The position numbers were made by a program, and so were the translations under genes. A stretch of 64,000 nt of DNA from Stenotrophomonas rhizophila (GTDB taxonomy: Bacteria > Pseudomonadota > Gammaproteobacteria > Xanthomonadales > Xanthomonadaceae): positions 3,159,501 to 3,223,500 of the forward strand of contig NZ_CP016294.1 in assembly GCF_001704155.1 (NCBI RefSeq), read 5' to 3'. Within the stretch, counting starts at the first letter, position 1. The number at the start of each line of letters is the position of its first letter. Under the pieces are notes generated by a model. The model saw only the letters and a program-made list of their open reading frames with translations. It ran no database searches and was not told the origin of the DNA. Below, in pieces: positions 20,418-29,813 of this stretch.

Positions 20418-21239
20418 ATGTCCGTTGCTGCGTACATTCCCCGGAACAAGGGTTTCCCCGATGCACTGGTCGCGCAGGCGCTGGATGATGCGTTGGCCGT
20501 GACGGCCACGGTGCCAGTATTGGCGATCAGCGGCCTGCAGGGCAGTGGCAAATCGACGCTGGCCGCCCAGGTGGTGGGCCTGGCCCAGGAACGCGGGCTG
20601 CGCGCGGCGGCAGTGTCCATCGATGACTTCTACCTCACCCGTGCCCAACGCCAACGCCTGGCGCGGCAGGTGCACCCGCTGCTGCTGACCCGTGGGCCAC
20701 CCGGCACGCATGACCTGCCGCTTGCCCATGCCACGCTGCAGGCGATCACCGCGCGACAGCCGGTGGCGCTGCCGCGCTTTGACAAGCTTGCCGACGAACG
20801 CGTGCCGGAAGCGCAATGGGCGCAGTGTCACGAACCACTGGACCTGCTGGTGTTCGAAGGCTGGTTCCTGGGCACGCCAGCGCAGGCCGACAGCGAACTG
20901 GACACCCCGCTCAATGCGCTCGAACGTGAGGCCGACGCCGATGGCCGCTGGCGCCGCTGGTGCAACCAGGCCCTGGCCGGACAGTATCCGGCGCTGTGGC
21001 AGCGCTGTGACCGGCTGTGGTTCCTGCAGCCGCCGGATTTCGCGGTGGTGCCGCGCTGGCGCTGGCAGCAGGAGCAGAACCTGCAGGCCGCCCAGCCCGA
21101 GCGCAGCAGCATGAGCCGCGCCCAGCTGGAACGGTTCGTGCAGTACTACGAGCGGGTCAGCCGGCAGGCACTCCGCACGCTGCCGGCGCTGGCCGACCGC
21201 GTGGTGGTGCTGGATGAACAGCGCCGGATCGTCAGCTGA
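20418..21239 (+). CDS. P-loop kinase of the D-glycerate 3-kinase type
   Basis: 273 residues. Walker [10 protein letters not shown] lies at about residues 39-47, followed by a SIDDFYLT motif typical of the phosphoribulokinase/uridine-kinase-like and plant-type glycerate kinases. RFDKLADER and VFEGWFLG are also characteristic of this group, which phosphorylates D-glycerate to 3-phosphoglycerate. The substrate is inferred from the family. The ATG at 20418 lies in the short gap from divergent pdxH. Its 3' end overlaps the convergent dodecin gene by 8 bases. Confidence 0.8.
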   Translation: MSVAAYIPRNKGFPDALVAQALDDALAVTATVPVLAISGLQGSGKSTLAAQVVGLAQERGLRAAAVSIDDFYLTRAQRQRLARQVHPLLLTRGPPGTHDLPLAHATLQAITARQPVALPRFDKLADERVPEAQWAQCHEPLDLLVFEGWFLGTPAQADSELDTPLNALEREADADGRWRRWCNQALAGQYPALWQRCDRLWFLQPPDFAVVPRWRWQQEQNLQAAQPERSSMSRAQLERFVQYYERVSRQALRTLPALADRVVVLDEQRRIVS

Positions 21240-21435
21240 CCAGGAAGGTCACGCGCAGGTTGACCCGCCACTCGGTGATGTTGCCCTGGCCGTCAGTGAC
21301 CACCTTGGTCTCGTTGATCCACGCCCCCTGGATGCCCTTGACCGTTTCGGACACTTTCTTGAGGCCGCTGCGGACTGCGTCTTCGACGCTGGTGGGCGAG
21401 GAGGCGTTGATCTCGATGATTTTGGCCACTGACAT
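21232..21435 (-). CDS. Dodecin family flavin-binding protein
   Basis: 67 residues, the usual dodecin size. The pattern [16 protein letters not shown], a helix with [14 protein letters not shown], then GAWINETKV and [10 protein letters not shown], is the beta-alpha-beta-beta fold of dodecins, which form hollow dodecamers storing riboflavin, FMN or CoA. Conserved Trp residues in INETKV and EWRV contexts fit the flavin-stacking role. The frame extends upstream, but only the internal ATG at 21435 gives family length. Confidence 0.9.
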   Translation of the reverse strand: MSVAKIIEINASSPTSVEDAVRSGLKKVSETVKGIQGAWINETKVVTDGQGNITEWRVNLRVTFLVS

Positions 21436-21530
21436 GGGCGTACTCCGGCTGCGCGCGGGACATTCCGCACCGCCCACCATGGGGTCCCGGACGTAAAGGC
21501 GGCGGCACGGAGGTGTTAGCATTCCGGGTA

Positions 21531-22073
21531 ATGAATCCCGCTCCGAACCTGATCCTGATTGGCCCGATGGGCGCCGGCAAGACCTGCATCGGCCGCCGCT
21601 TGGCCGAGCGCTTCACGCTGGACTTCGTCGATGCCGACCAGGCCATCGTCGACGCGGCCGGGGCCAGTATTCCGACCATCTTCGAGCACTCGGGCGAAGC
21701 CGGCTTCCGCCAGCACGAACGCCAGGTGCTGCAGCAGCTGCTGGCCGGGAAGGGGCAGCTGATCTCCACCGGCGGTGGCGCCGTGCTCGATGCCGGCAAC
21801 CGCGAGGCGATCGCACGGCGCGGCTTCGTGGTCTACCTGCGGGTGAGCGTGCCGGCCCAGCTGGAGCGGCTGGCGCGCGACCGCGGCCGGCCCCTGCTGC
21901 AGCGGCCCGACCGCGAGCAGGTGCTGCACGAGATGGCGAGCCTGCGCGACCCGCTGTACCAGGGCCTGGCCGACCTCACCCTCGATACCGATCTGTACAC
22001 GCCCAGCGAGGCAACCGCGCAGCTGGTGCTGCGCCTGGCCTCGCAATGGCAGCGACTGGAACCTTCCGCATGA
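21531..22073 (+). CDS. aroK: Shikimate kinase
   Basis: 180 residues. Walker A GPMGAGKT, then the shikimate-binding region with FVDADQAI and the GGG motif in ISTGGGAV, and the lid arginine in RDRGRPLL. It phosphorylates shikimate in the chorismate pathway. The start MNPAPNLIL was preferred over an upstream frame start. The stop overlaps the aroB ATG (ATGA), a translational coupling common for aroKB operons. Confidence 0.96.
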   Translation: MNPAPNLILIGPMGAGKTCIGRRLAERFTLDFVDADQAIVDAAGASIPTIFEHSGEAGFRQHERQVLQQLLAGKGQLISTGGGAVLDAGNREAIARRGFVVYLRVSVPAQLERLARDRGRPLLQRPDREQVLHEMASLRDPLYQGLADLTLDTDLYTPSEATAQLVLRLASQWQRLEPSA

Positions 22074-23179
22074 CCGCGTCCCCCCGCACCGTCGCCGTTG
22101 GCGGCGACACCCCCTACACCATCCATATCGGCCCCGGCCTGCTTGGCCAGGGCGAACTGCTGGCGCGCCACGTGCGCGGCCGCCACGTGCTGCTGCTCAG
22201 CGATTCGTCCGTCGCCCCGCTGTACCTGGCCGGGGTCAAGCAGGCGCTGCTGGATGCACGCCCCGGACTGCTGACCGGCGAACTGGTGCTGCCGGCTGGC
22301 GAAGCCTCCAAGACGCTGGCCAACTTCGGCGCGGCGATCACCGCGCTGGCATCGCTGGGCGCCACCCGCGATGCGTGCGTGATGGCCCTGGGCGGCGGCG
22401 TGGCCGGCGACCTGGCCGGGTTTGCCGCAGCCTGCTGGATGCGCGGGGTGGACTGCGTGCAGCTGCCGACCTCGCTGCTGGCGATGGTCGACTCGTCGGT
22501 CGGCGGCAAGACCGCGGTGGACATTCCCGAAGGCAAGAACCTGGTGGGCGCCTTCCACCCGCCGCGCGCGGTGATCGCCGATACCGCCGCGCTGCGCACC
22601 CTGCCGGCGCGTGAACTGCGCGCCGGCCTGGCCGAGGTGATCAAGTACGGCGCGATCCGCGACCCGCTGTTCTTCCAGTGGCTGCAGGCCGAACATGCCG
22701 CGCTGCTGGCCGGCGACGATGCGGCGCTGGCCCAGGCCATCGCGCGCAGCTGCGAACACAAGGCAGAGATCGTCGCGCGCGATCCGCTCGAGCGCGGCGA
22801 GCGCGCGCTGCTGAACCTGGGCCACACCTTTGGCCATGCGATCGAGACCGAACAGGGGTACGGCGCGCCAGGCAACGACAACCTCAACCATGGCGAAGCG
22901 GTGGCGGTGGGCATGGTGCTGGCTGCGCGGCTGTCGGCCCAGCTGGGCATGAGCCACGAGGACGACACCACCCGCCTGCGCGAGCTGCTGCTGCGCTACG
23001 AGCTGCCGGTTGCCATTCCGGCCGGCCTGGCGCCGGAGGCACTGCTGGCGCGCATGCGGCTGGACAAGAAGAACGTGGCCGGGCGCCTGCGCCTGGTGCT
23101 GTGGCGGGGCATCGGCCGCGCCGAGGTAGTGGCCGACGTGGACGAGGCCGACGTGCTGCGCGTGCTGGCCACCGGCTGA
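22070..23179 (+). CDS. aroB: 3-dehydroquinate synthase
   Basis: 369 residues. NAD-binding glycine-rich stretch [25 protein letters not shown], and metal ligands in [12 protein letters not shown] and [11 protein letters not shown] are all present. It converts DAHP to 3-dehydroquinate, the second step of aromatic amino acid synthesis. The start overlaps aroK by four bases; an ATG 24 bases further upstream lies inside aroK and is not needed. Confidence 0.96.
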   Translation: MTASPRTVAVGGDTPYTIHIGPGLLGQGELLARHVRGRHVLLLSDSSVAPLYLAGVKQALLDARPGLLTGELVLPAGEASKTLANFGAAITALASLGATRDACVMALGGGVAGDLAGFAAACWMRGVDCVQLPTSLLAMVDSSVGGKTAVDIPEGKNLVGAFHPPRAVIADTAALRTLPARELRAGLAEVIKYGAIRDPLFFQWLQAEHAALLAGDDAALAQAIARSCEHKAEIVARDPLERGERALLNLGHTFGHAIETEQGYGAPGNDNLNHGEAVAVGMVLAARLSAQLGMSHEDDTTRLRELLLRYELPVAIPAGLAPEALLARMRLDKKNVAGRLRLVLWRGIGRAEVVADVDEADVLRVLATG

Positions 23180-23254
23180 GCCGCGACCGTCTGTCGCGCC
23201 CGCCCCGCGGGCCGGTGACGGCCGCGTTGCCGGTTCGCGGCTACAATCGCGGCC

Positions 23255-23506
23255 ATGCGCATCTTCCTGCAGCAACCTGTCAACGGCACCGATCCGACCG
23301 GCTACCTCCAGCTCATCCTGCAACCGGACCTGTTCGGCGGCTGGGAGCTGCTGCGCGAGTCGGGCCAGGTCGGCAGGCACGCCAAGCTGCACCGCCAGTT
23401 CTTCGCGGAACAGGCCCAGGCAGAAGCCGCGTTTGAAAAGGCGCGCGACACCGAGCTCAAGCGCGGTTACCAGATCACCTATACCAGCGGTGTGCCGCCG
23501 CGCTGA
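23255..23506 (+). CDS. WGR domain protein
   Basis: 83-residue single-domain protein. The core reads GGWELLRESGQVGRHAKLHRQFF followed by a helix with FEKARDTELKRGY, the WGR domain pattern with Trp then Gly-Arg. WGR domains occur in PARPs and DNA-metabolism proteins and are thought to bind nucleic acid; the function of free-standing bacterial copies is unknown. It lies between aroB and hemE on the same strand and may be cotranscribed. Confidence 0.8.
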   Translation: MRIFLQQPVNGTDPTGYLQLILQPDLFGGWELLRESGQVGRHAKLHRQFFAEQAQAEAAFEKARDTELKRGYQITYTSGVPPR

Positions 23507-23557
23507 GCGGCCCGCCTCCCCCTGGCCCTGCGCCACCCGATTCCAAGGAAGCAACCC

Positions 23558-24631
23558 GTGACCAGCCCCTCCCGCCACGATCGCCTGCTGCGCGCCCTGC
23601 GCCGCGAACCGGTGGACTGCACCCCCGTCTGGCTGATGCGCCAGGCTGGCCGCTACCTGCCCGAATACCGCGCCACCCGCGCCAAGGCCGGCAGCTTCCT
23701 GGCCATGGCCAAGAACCCGGAAATCGCCTGCGAAGTCACCCTGCAGCCGCTGCGCCGGTTCGACCTGGACGCGGCGATCCTGTTCTCGGACATCCTGACC
23801 ATTCCCGATGCGATGGGCCTGGAGCTGTACTTCGTCGAAGGCGAGGGCCCGAAGTTCCGCCACCCGGTCCGCGATACTGCCGCCATCGCCAGGCTGGCGG
23901 TGCCGGACATGGAAACCGATCTGCGCTACGTGATGGATGCGGTGCGCGTGATCCGCCGTGAGCTGGACGGCCGCGTGCCGCTGATCGGTTTCTCCGGCAG
24001 CCCGTGGACGCTGGCCTGCTACATGGTCGAAGGCGGCGGCAGCAAGGATTTCGCACGCATCAAGGCGATGGCACTGAACGAGCCGGCCGCACTGCACCAG
24101 CTGCTGTCGGTGGTGACCGATGCGGTGGTTGCCTACCTGGCTGCCCAGCGCGCGGCCGGCGCGCAGGTGCTGCAGGTGTTCGATACCTGGGGCGGCGTGC
24201 TCAGCCCGTCCATGTACCGCGAGTTCTCACTGCGCTACCTGACCCGCATCGCGCGTGAACTGGAGCGCGGCGACGGCGACCAGCGCACCCCGTTGATCCT
24301 GTTCGGCAAGGGTACCGGCCTGCACCTGGCCGACCTGGCCGACACCGGCGCCGATGCGCTGGGCGTGGACTGGACGCTGGACCTGGCCGACGCGGCAGCG
24401 CGCACCGGCGGCCGCGTGGCGCTGCAGGGCAATCTGGATCCGGCCACGTTGTACGGCAACCCGGAGGCGATCGAACGTGCCGCCGGGCAGGTGCTGGACA
24501 GCTATGCGCGCGGCAATGGCGGTTCCCGCGAGGGCCACGTGTTCAATCTTGGCCACGGCATGTCGCCGGACATGAATCCCGAACACGTGCAGGTACTTGT
24601 CGAGGCGGTGCACCGGTTGAGCGCGCGCTGA
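23558..24631 (+). CDS. hemE: Uroporphyrinogen decarboxylase
   Basis: 357 residues, full length. The N-terminal signature [16 protein letters not shown] with its catalytic Arg, the FSDI motif with the key Asp in [12 protein letters not shown], and [13 protein letters not shown] are diagnostic. The enzyme removes four carboxyls from uroporphyrinogen III to give coproporphyrinogen III in heme synthesis. The start is GTG with AAGGA nine bases upstream. Confidence 0.97.
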   Translation: MTSPSRHDRLLRALRREPVDCTPVWLMRQAGRYLPEYRATRAKAGSFLAMAKNPEIACEVTLQPLRRFDLDAAILFSDILTIPDAMGLELYFVEGEGPKFRHPVRDTAAIARLAVPDMETDLRYVMDAVRVIRRELDGRVPLIGFSGSPWTLACYMVEGGGSKDFARIKAMALNEPAALHQLLSVVTDAVVAYLAAQRAAGAQVLQVFDTWGGVLSPSMYREFSLRYLTRIARELERGDGDQRTPLILFGKGTGLHLADLADTGADALGVDWTLDLADAAARTGGRVALQGNLDPATLYGNPEAIERAAGQVLDSYARGNGGSREGHVFNLGHGMSPDMNPEHVQVLVEAVHRLSAR

Positions 24632-24663
24632 CGGCCCGGCATACACACCCCCCGTGCGATCAT

Positions 24664-24688
24664 GTGCACCTCGTTGATGAAGGTGCAC
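24664..24688 (+). promoter_or_regulatory. Inverted repeat covering the ribosome site of the MFS gene
   Basis: GTGCACCT and AGGTGCAC, a perfect 8-bp repeat with a nine-base spacer, end four bases before the ATG. The right arm contains the AAGG ribosome-binding sequence. It could be an operator for a repressor or an mRNA hairpin that hides the ribosome site. Both readings are inference. Confidence 0.5.
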
Positions 24689-24691
24689 ACG

Positions 24692-26095
24692 ATGACGACC
24701 CCCAGCTACGCCTCGTTCCGGCCCCTGTTGTGGCTGGTGTCGCTGGCGATCTTCATGCAGATGCTGGATTCGACCATCGTCAACACCGCCCTGCCTACCA
24801 TGGCCCGCAGCCTGGGTGAAAGCCCGCTGCAGATGCAGTCGGTGGTGTTCAGCTACGCGCTGGCGGTGGCGACCTTCATTCCCGCCTCCGGCTGGATCGC
24901 CGACCGCTTCGGTACCCGCCGCACGTTCCTGGCGGCGATCATCCTGTTCACCCTCGGTTCGCTCGCCTGCGCGCTGGCACAGACCCTGCACCAGCTGGTT
25001 GCCGCCCGCGTGCTGCAGGGCGTGGGCGGCGCGATGCTGCTGCCGGTCGGGCGCCTGGCGGTGATGCGCTCGGTATCCCGCGAACAGTTCCTGCGCGCCA
25101 TGAGTTTCATCGCCATCCCTGCGCTGGTGGGGCCCCTGATCGGCCCCACCCTGGGCGGCTGGCTGGTGGAAGTGGCGTCCTGGCACTGGGTGTTCCTGAT
25201 CAACCTGCCCATCGGCGTGATCGGCTACGCGGCCGCGCTGAAGATCATGCCCGACCACTACGCCGAGCACCGCACCCGCTTCGATATCGCTGGCTACCTG
25301 ATGCTGGCGTTCGGCATGGTGGTGCTGTCGCTGGCGCTGGATGGCATCTCCGGCATGGCCACCCCGCACGCGCTGGTGATGTTGATGACCGTGGCCGGGC
25401 TGGCTGCGCTGGTCGGCTACTGGCTGCACGCGGCCAACTCCACCGCGCCGCTGTTTTCGCTGGCGCTGTTCCACGTGCCCAGCTACCGCATCGGCATCCT
25501 CGGCAACCTGTTTTCGCGGATCGGCAGCAGCGCCATGCCGTTGCTGATCCCCCTGCTGCTGCAGGTGGGCATGGGCATGAGCCCGATGAACGCCGGGCTG
25601 TTGATGATTCCCGTAGCAGCCGCCGGCATGCTGTCCAAGCGCTACGCGGTCAAGCTGGTGGAACGTTTCGGCTATCGCCGGGTGCTGATGGTCAATACCG
25701 TGCTGGTCGGGTTGGCCATGGCCAGTTTCATCTTCATGGTGCCCGGCCAGCCGATGTGGCTGCGCGTGGTGCAGCTGGCGGTGTTCGGCGCGGTCAATTC
25801 GCTGCAGTTCACCGTGATGAACACCGTGACCCTGCGTGACCTGGACCGTGATTTCGCCAGCTCGGGCAACAGCCTGCTGTCGATGGTGATGATGCTGGCC
25901 ACCGGCTTCGGCGCTGCGGCCGCGGGCAGCCTGCTGGCCGCGTTCGAGCATCTGGACACCCTGCATGGCGCCACCGCTGCACTGCACGCCACGTTCGTGT
26001 GCGTGGGCGCGATCACGCTCACCTCCGCCGTCATCTTCTGGCAGCTGCCCGACGCCCGCCCCTCTCCCCGGGATGTGGAAGAGGTCGCCGAATAG
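24692..26095 (+). CDS. MFS multidrug exporter, DHA2 family (MdtD-like)
   Basis: 467 residues, mostly membrane helices, about 14 predicted. LDSTIVNTALP early on is the DHA2 motif D1, and GWIADRFGTRR is the MFS loop 2-3 motif. Length and motifs resemble E. coli MdtD. It probably exports drugs or metabolites by proton antiport; the substrate is unknown. The start MTTPSYA at 24692 was chosen over ATG codons at 24662 and 24677 because of the AAGG nearby. It converges with the sensor kinase cluster. Confidence 0.88.
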   Translation: MTTPSYASFRPLLWLVSLAIFMQMLDSTIVNTALPTMARSLGESPLQMQSVVFSYALAVATFIPASGWIADRFGTRRTFLAAIILFTLGSLACALAQTLHQLVAARVLQGVGGAMLLPVGRLAVMRSVSREQFLRAMSFIAIPALVGPLIGPTLGGWLVEVASWHWVFLINLPIGVIGYAAALKIMPDHYAEHRTRFDIAGYLMLAFGMVVLSLALDGISGMATPHALVMLMTVAGLAALVGYWLHAANSTAPLFSLALFHVPSYRIGILGNLFSRIGSSAMPLLIPLLLQVGMGMSPMNAGLLMIPVAAAGMLSKRYAVKLVERFGYRRVLMVNTVLVGLAMASFIFMVPGQPMWLRVVQLAVFGAVNSLQFTVMNTVTLRDLDRDFASSGNSLLSMVMMLATGFGAAAAGSLLAAFEHLDTLHGATAALHATFVCVGAITLTSAVIFWQLPDARPSPRDVEEVAE

Positions 26096-26103
26096 GCGAC
26101 CCC

Positions 26104-26126
26104 GGTAGCAGCGGACCGTTGGTCCG
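26104..26126 (+). repeat. SMAG-type REP hairpin
   Basis: GGTAGCAG head followed by CGGACC-GTT-GGTCCG, immediately after the MFS stop. Confidence 0.7.
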
Positions 26127-26137
26127 ATGACATTTTG

Positions 26138-26156
26138 TGGCCGGCAACACCGGCCA
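26138..26156. terminator. Possible bidirectional hairpin between convergent genes
   Basis: TGGCCGG-CAACA-CCGGCCA, a perfect 7-bp stem between the MFS gene and the end of the sensor kinase cluster. T-tracts are weak on both strands. Confidence 0.4.
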
Positions 26157-26162
26157 TTGCTG

Positions 26163-29100
26163 TTACCCACGCCCCTCCACCACCACCCGCGCGATTGCCT
26201 GCTCCAACAGGTCACCGGTCACCGGCTTGCGCAGGAAGCCCTGAAAGCCCGCCTCGCGCACCCGCTGTTCGATGCCCGGGTCGGTCCGCGCCGTCACCGC
26301 CAGCAACGGCATCGCATAACCCTGGTTGCGCAGGTGCCCGGCCAGTTCCATGCCGCCCAGTCCGGGCAGGTCAAGATCCAGCAGCACCACGTCGAAGGAC
26401 GCGTCGCTCACTTCGCGCAGCGCTGCCAGCGCGTGCGCGGCGTGCACCACCTCGTGCCCGCGCGCGCTCAGCAGGCCGATGATCACGCTGGCCACGGTAT
26501 CGTCGTCCTCGACCAGCAGCAGGCGCAGTGGCGGCAGGGGGTGACCCTCGGCAACGCCGGCACTGCCGACCGTGGCGTCGGCCATCTGCAGCGGCAGCGG
26601 CAGGGTCACGCTGAAGCGCGTGCCCACGCCCAACTGGCTTTCCACCCCGATCTGGCCCTGCATGGCCAGCGCCAGCTCGCGGCAGATCGCCAGGCCCAGG
26701 CCGCTGCCACCGTACTGCGCAGCGGTGCGCGCACCGTCGGCCTGCTCGAAGCGCCGGAACAGACGCTGCTGCTGGTCGCTGCTGATGCCGGGCCCGGTGT
26801 CGGAGACTTCGAAGTAAAGGCCCCGCGACGGCGCCAGCGCGCGCACCTTCAACCGCACTTCGCCGTTGCTGGTGAACTTCACCGCGTTGCCCAGCAGGTT
26901 GAGCAGGATCTGCCGGACCCGCACCGCATCACCCACGCTGCACAGGCCAGCGGCCAGTTCGTTGTCCACCACGAAGCGCAGCCCCTTCTGCTCGGCCAGC
27001 GCGGCCATCAGGGTGCATGCATCATCAATGACACCCTGCAGCGCGAACGGCTGCGCCTGCAACTGCAGCCGCCCCGATTCGATCCGCGCCAGGTCCAGCG
27101 CGTCGTTCACCAGGTGCAGCAGGTGCTCGCCGGCATGCCGGATCGATTCGGTGTAGCTGCGCTGCTGCGGGTTCAACGGCGAGCCCAGCAGCAGCTCGCT
27201 CATGCCCAGCACACCGGTCATCGGCGTGCGCACTTCATGACCCAGGTTGGCCAGGAAGCGCGTTTTGGCGGCCGATGCCTGTTCGGCCAGTTCCTGCTTG
27301 TGCAGGGCCAACTGGTAAGCGTGGCGGCGTTGCACGCGGCGCCGGTACAACCAGGCGAACAGGCTCATGAGCAGCAGGGCGATCGAGGCCATCACCAGCA
27401 GCCCCGATACGCTGCGCCACCAGGGCGGCATCACGCGGAACTCAAGTACCTGCACCCGCGACCAGACCAGGTCGGCCGAGCGCGCCTGCACCTCCAGTCG
27501 ATAGCGCCCGGGCGGCAGTCGCGAGAACACACGCTCGCCGCCCGGCCCCACTTCCACCCAATCCGGATCGTAGCCGGCCAGGCGGTAGCGATAGCTGTTG
27601 GACGATGAGTCGGCGAAGGACAGCAGCCGCGCCACGATGCGAAGGTCGCGGTCGGCATCGGCGATTTCCAGCGGCGCCAGGTGGGTCAGGTCCAGCACCC
27701 GCTCGCCACGGCGCACCTCGACACGTTCAATCACCAGCGGTGCGCGCCGGGTCGCCGGGCGCACCTGGTCCGGATCGAACAGCACCACCCCGGCCGGCGT
27801 GCCGCCGACGATGTGGTTGCTGGCCGTGCGCACCAGCGTGCCGCGGCGGAACTCCTGGCTGGGCAGCCCATCGCGCACGCCGTACTGGCGCACGCTGCCC
27901 TGGTTGGGATCGACGCGGATCAGGCCACGCGAGCTGGCGGCCCACACGATGTCCTGCGCGTCCACCACCAATCCCGTCGCCGACAGCTGCGGGAAGCCTT
28001 CTTCCGGCCCGACCTGGGCCTCGCGCTCGAGCCGCTTCCCGTTCCAGCGGTAGCGGATCAGGCGGCCTTCTTCCGATACCCACATGGAGCCGTCGTCGGC
28101 CGACGCCAGGGCATGACTGGCGACAGCTGCCGCGCCGGGCACCGCCTCGAACCGCGCACGCGCCGGCACCCACTGCAGCAGGCCCTGGTTGGTGGCCACC
28201 CAGAGATGGTCCTGCGGACCGCACATGAGATCCAGGACCAGCTGTCCGGGCGCGAACCCGCCCGTGCCGGCCGCGATCCGCTGCCGCACGCCGCCGTCCA
28301 GGCCGCGCTGCTGCAGCCCGCCGGACGCAGCGCTCCAGACCCCGCCACCGTCGCAGAGCGCCAGCGCGTCCACGTCGCCTTCCATGGCGGCATCGGCACC
28401 GGCATCGCTGCCCCACCGTTGCAGGGAGCCGGTACCCGGGTCGTAGCGCAGGAGCGCTTCGTGCGATCCGATCCAGACATGGCCACGCGGGTCTTCCAGC
28501 ACCGACAACAGCCACTGGGGACCATCCACCCAGGTCCGGTGCTGGTCCACCTTGCCAGTGACCGGATCGAAGCGGTCCAGTGCGCCATGGGTGCCCACGG
28601 CCCACACACCGCCATTGGCCGATGCGGCCATGCCCAGCACGTAGCCGTTGCGAAGCGAGGCCGGGTCATCCTCCAGCCGCGACAGCACCGAGAACTGCCA
28701 CCAGCGCGGCAGCAGATGCCACAGGCCACTGTTGGTACTGGCCAGCCAGATTCCGCCTTCGCGGTCTTCGTACGCGCCGGTCCAGTTGGGCCGCACCTGG
28801 CCACGGGCCACCGCGCTGTACAGGGGCACCTGCTGGAAGCGGCCCTGGTAGGCACGCCCGAGACCCGACCGGGTGTCGAGCCAATAGCCGCCCTGCTCGT
28901 CGCGCAGCATCATGCCCAGTACCTGGTCGCCGGCATCCACCTTCCAGGGCGCCGGGGCGAAGCTGCCGTCTGCCCGGCGAACCACCGTACCGGCATTGGT
29001 ACTGATCCACAGGCTGCCATCCAGCTCGGCGGTCAGCCCGTTGACCAGGGGCGTGGGCAGCTTCGACGCGGGCACCCGCTCGAAGTCGCGCCCGGTCCAG

Positions 29101-29696
29101 CGCGCCAGTCCCGCCTTGGTACCGACCCACAGGCTGCCGTCACGGGTGGTAGCCATATGCGTGACCGACGCGGCCGGCAGGCTGCGCCGGTTGCCTGGCT
29201 CCGGCATGAAGCGGGTGATCACGCCATTGCGGTCGAGCCGGTGCAGGCCGCCCTCGTAGGTGCCGAACCACAGCGCCCCGTCACCGGTGGAGGCCAGGCT
29301 CCAGATCGTATTGCTGCCGATCACCGGGTTGCTGGCACGGTCGAAGAAGCGAAGTTCGCGGCGGTCGGCCGACATCATCGCCAGCCCGGCATTCTCGGTA
29401 CCGACCCACAACTGGTTGCGCGCATCCACGTGCACGCTCCACACCATGTTGTCGCGAAGACCATCCTCGGCGCGCCAGACCCGGTAATTGCGGCCGTCGA
29501 ACCGGGCCAGGCCATCGTTGGTGGCCAACCACAGGTAGCCGTACCCGTCTTCGGCCATGCGGTTGACGGTATTGGACGGCAGACCATCGAACACGGTCAG
29601 CTGGCGCGGCGTTGGCGGAACCGGCTGCGCTGCCACCAGCCACGGCCACATGCACAGCATCCCGAACAGGAGCAGCCAACGCGTAGGCAACACCAA
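26163..29696 (-). CDS. Propeller hybrid sensor histidine kinase, complete (kinase 1)
   Basis: 1177 residues, last of four tandem genes. A signal peptide (about 1-23) leads into many Reg_prop blades (for example LWLATNDGLARFDG and LWVGTENAG), probably two periplasmic seven-bladed propellers, then a Y_Y_Y domain (NSYRYRLAGYDPDW), a membrane helix near 765-784, HisKA with phosphoacceptor His820 in LGHEVRTP, an HATPase with NLLGNAVKFT, SDTGPGI and GGSGLGLAI, and a receiver with LLVEDDD, LLDLDLPG and the conserved Lys in LRKPVTG. All catalytic motifs are intact. No output domain follows the receiver. The start is TTG at 29696 or GTG at 29693, both near AGGAGA. Confidence 0.92.
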   Translation of the reverse strand: MVLPTRWLLLFGMLCMWPWLVAAQPVPPTPRQLTVFDGLPSNTVNRMAEDGYGYLWLATNDGLARFDGRNYRVWRAEDGLRDNMVWSVHVDARNQLWVGTENAGLAMMSADRRELRFFDRASNPVIGSNTIWSLASTGDGALWFGTYEGGLHRLDRNGVITRFMPEPGNRRSLPAASVTHMATTRDGSLWVGTKAGLARWTGRDFERVPASKLPTPLVNGLTAELDGSLWISTNAGTVVRRADGSFAPAPWKVDAGDQVLGMMLRDEQGGYWLDTRSGLGRAYQGRFQQVPLYSAVARGQVRPNWTGAYEDREGGIWLASTNSGLWHLLPRWWQFSVLSRLEDDPASLRNGYVLGMAASANGGVWAVGTHGALDRFDPVTGKVDQHRTWVDGPQWLLSVLEDPRGHVWIGSHEALLRYDPGTGSLQRWGSDAGADAAMEGDVDALALCDGGGVWSAASGGLQQRGLDGGVRQRIAAGTGGFAPGQLVLDLMCGPQDHLWVATNQGLLQWVPARARFEAVPGAAAVASHALASADDGSMWVSEEGRLIRYRWNGKRLEREAQVGPEEGFPQLSATGLVVDAQDIVWAASSRGLIRVDPNQGSVRQYGVRDGLPSQEFRRGTLVRTASNHIVGGTPAGVVLFDPDQVRPATRRAPLVIERVEVRRGERVLDLTHLAPLEIADADRDLRIVARLLSFADSSSNSYRYRLAGYDPDWVEVGPGGERVFSRLPPGRYRLEVQARSADLVWSRVQVLEFRVMPPWWRSVSGLLVMASIALLLMSLFAWLYRRRVQRRHAYQLALHKQELAEQASAAKTRFLANLGHEVRTPMTGVLGMSELLLGSPLNPQQRSYTESIRHAGEHLLHLVNDALDLARIESGRLQLQAQPFALQGVIDDACTLMAALAEQKGLRFVVDNELAAGLCSVGDAVRVRQILLNLLGNAVKFTSNGEVRLKVRALAPSRGLYFEVSDTGPGISSDQQQRLFRRFEQADGARTAAQYGGSGLGLAICRELALAMQGQIGVESQLGVGTRFSVTLPLPLQMADATVGSAGVAEGHPLPPLRLLLVEDDDTVASVIIGLLSARGHEVVHAAHALAALREVSDASFDVVLLDLDLPGLGGMELAGHLRNQGYAMPLLAVTARTDPGIEQRVREAGFQGFLRKPVTGDLLEQAIARVVVEGRG

Positions 29697-29813
29697 GCAA
29701 TCTCCTGGAGCGGGTCGGGATCAACCGATGACGTGCAGATAGGGTCGGACTTGTCGCAGAAAGCCCAAGTCATGGGATGGATGGTAAACGGTTCGCCGGA
29801 TGGGAACGAACCA

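Noticed and set aside
29697..29813. Possible promoter for kinase 1 in the gap after kinase 2
   Set aside because: No convincing -35/-10 pair or terminator was visible, so readthrough from kinase 2 could not be separated from independent expression.
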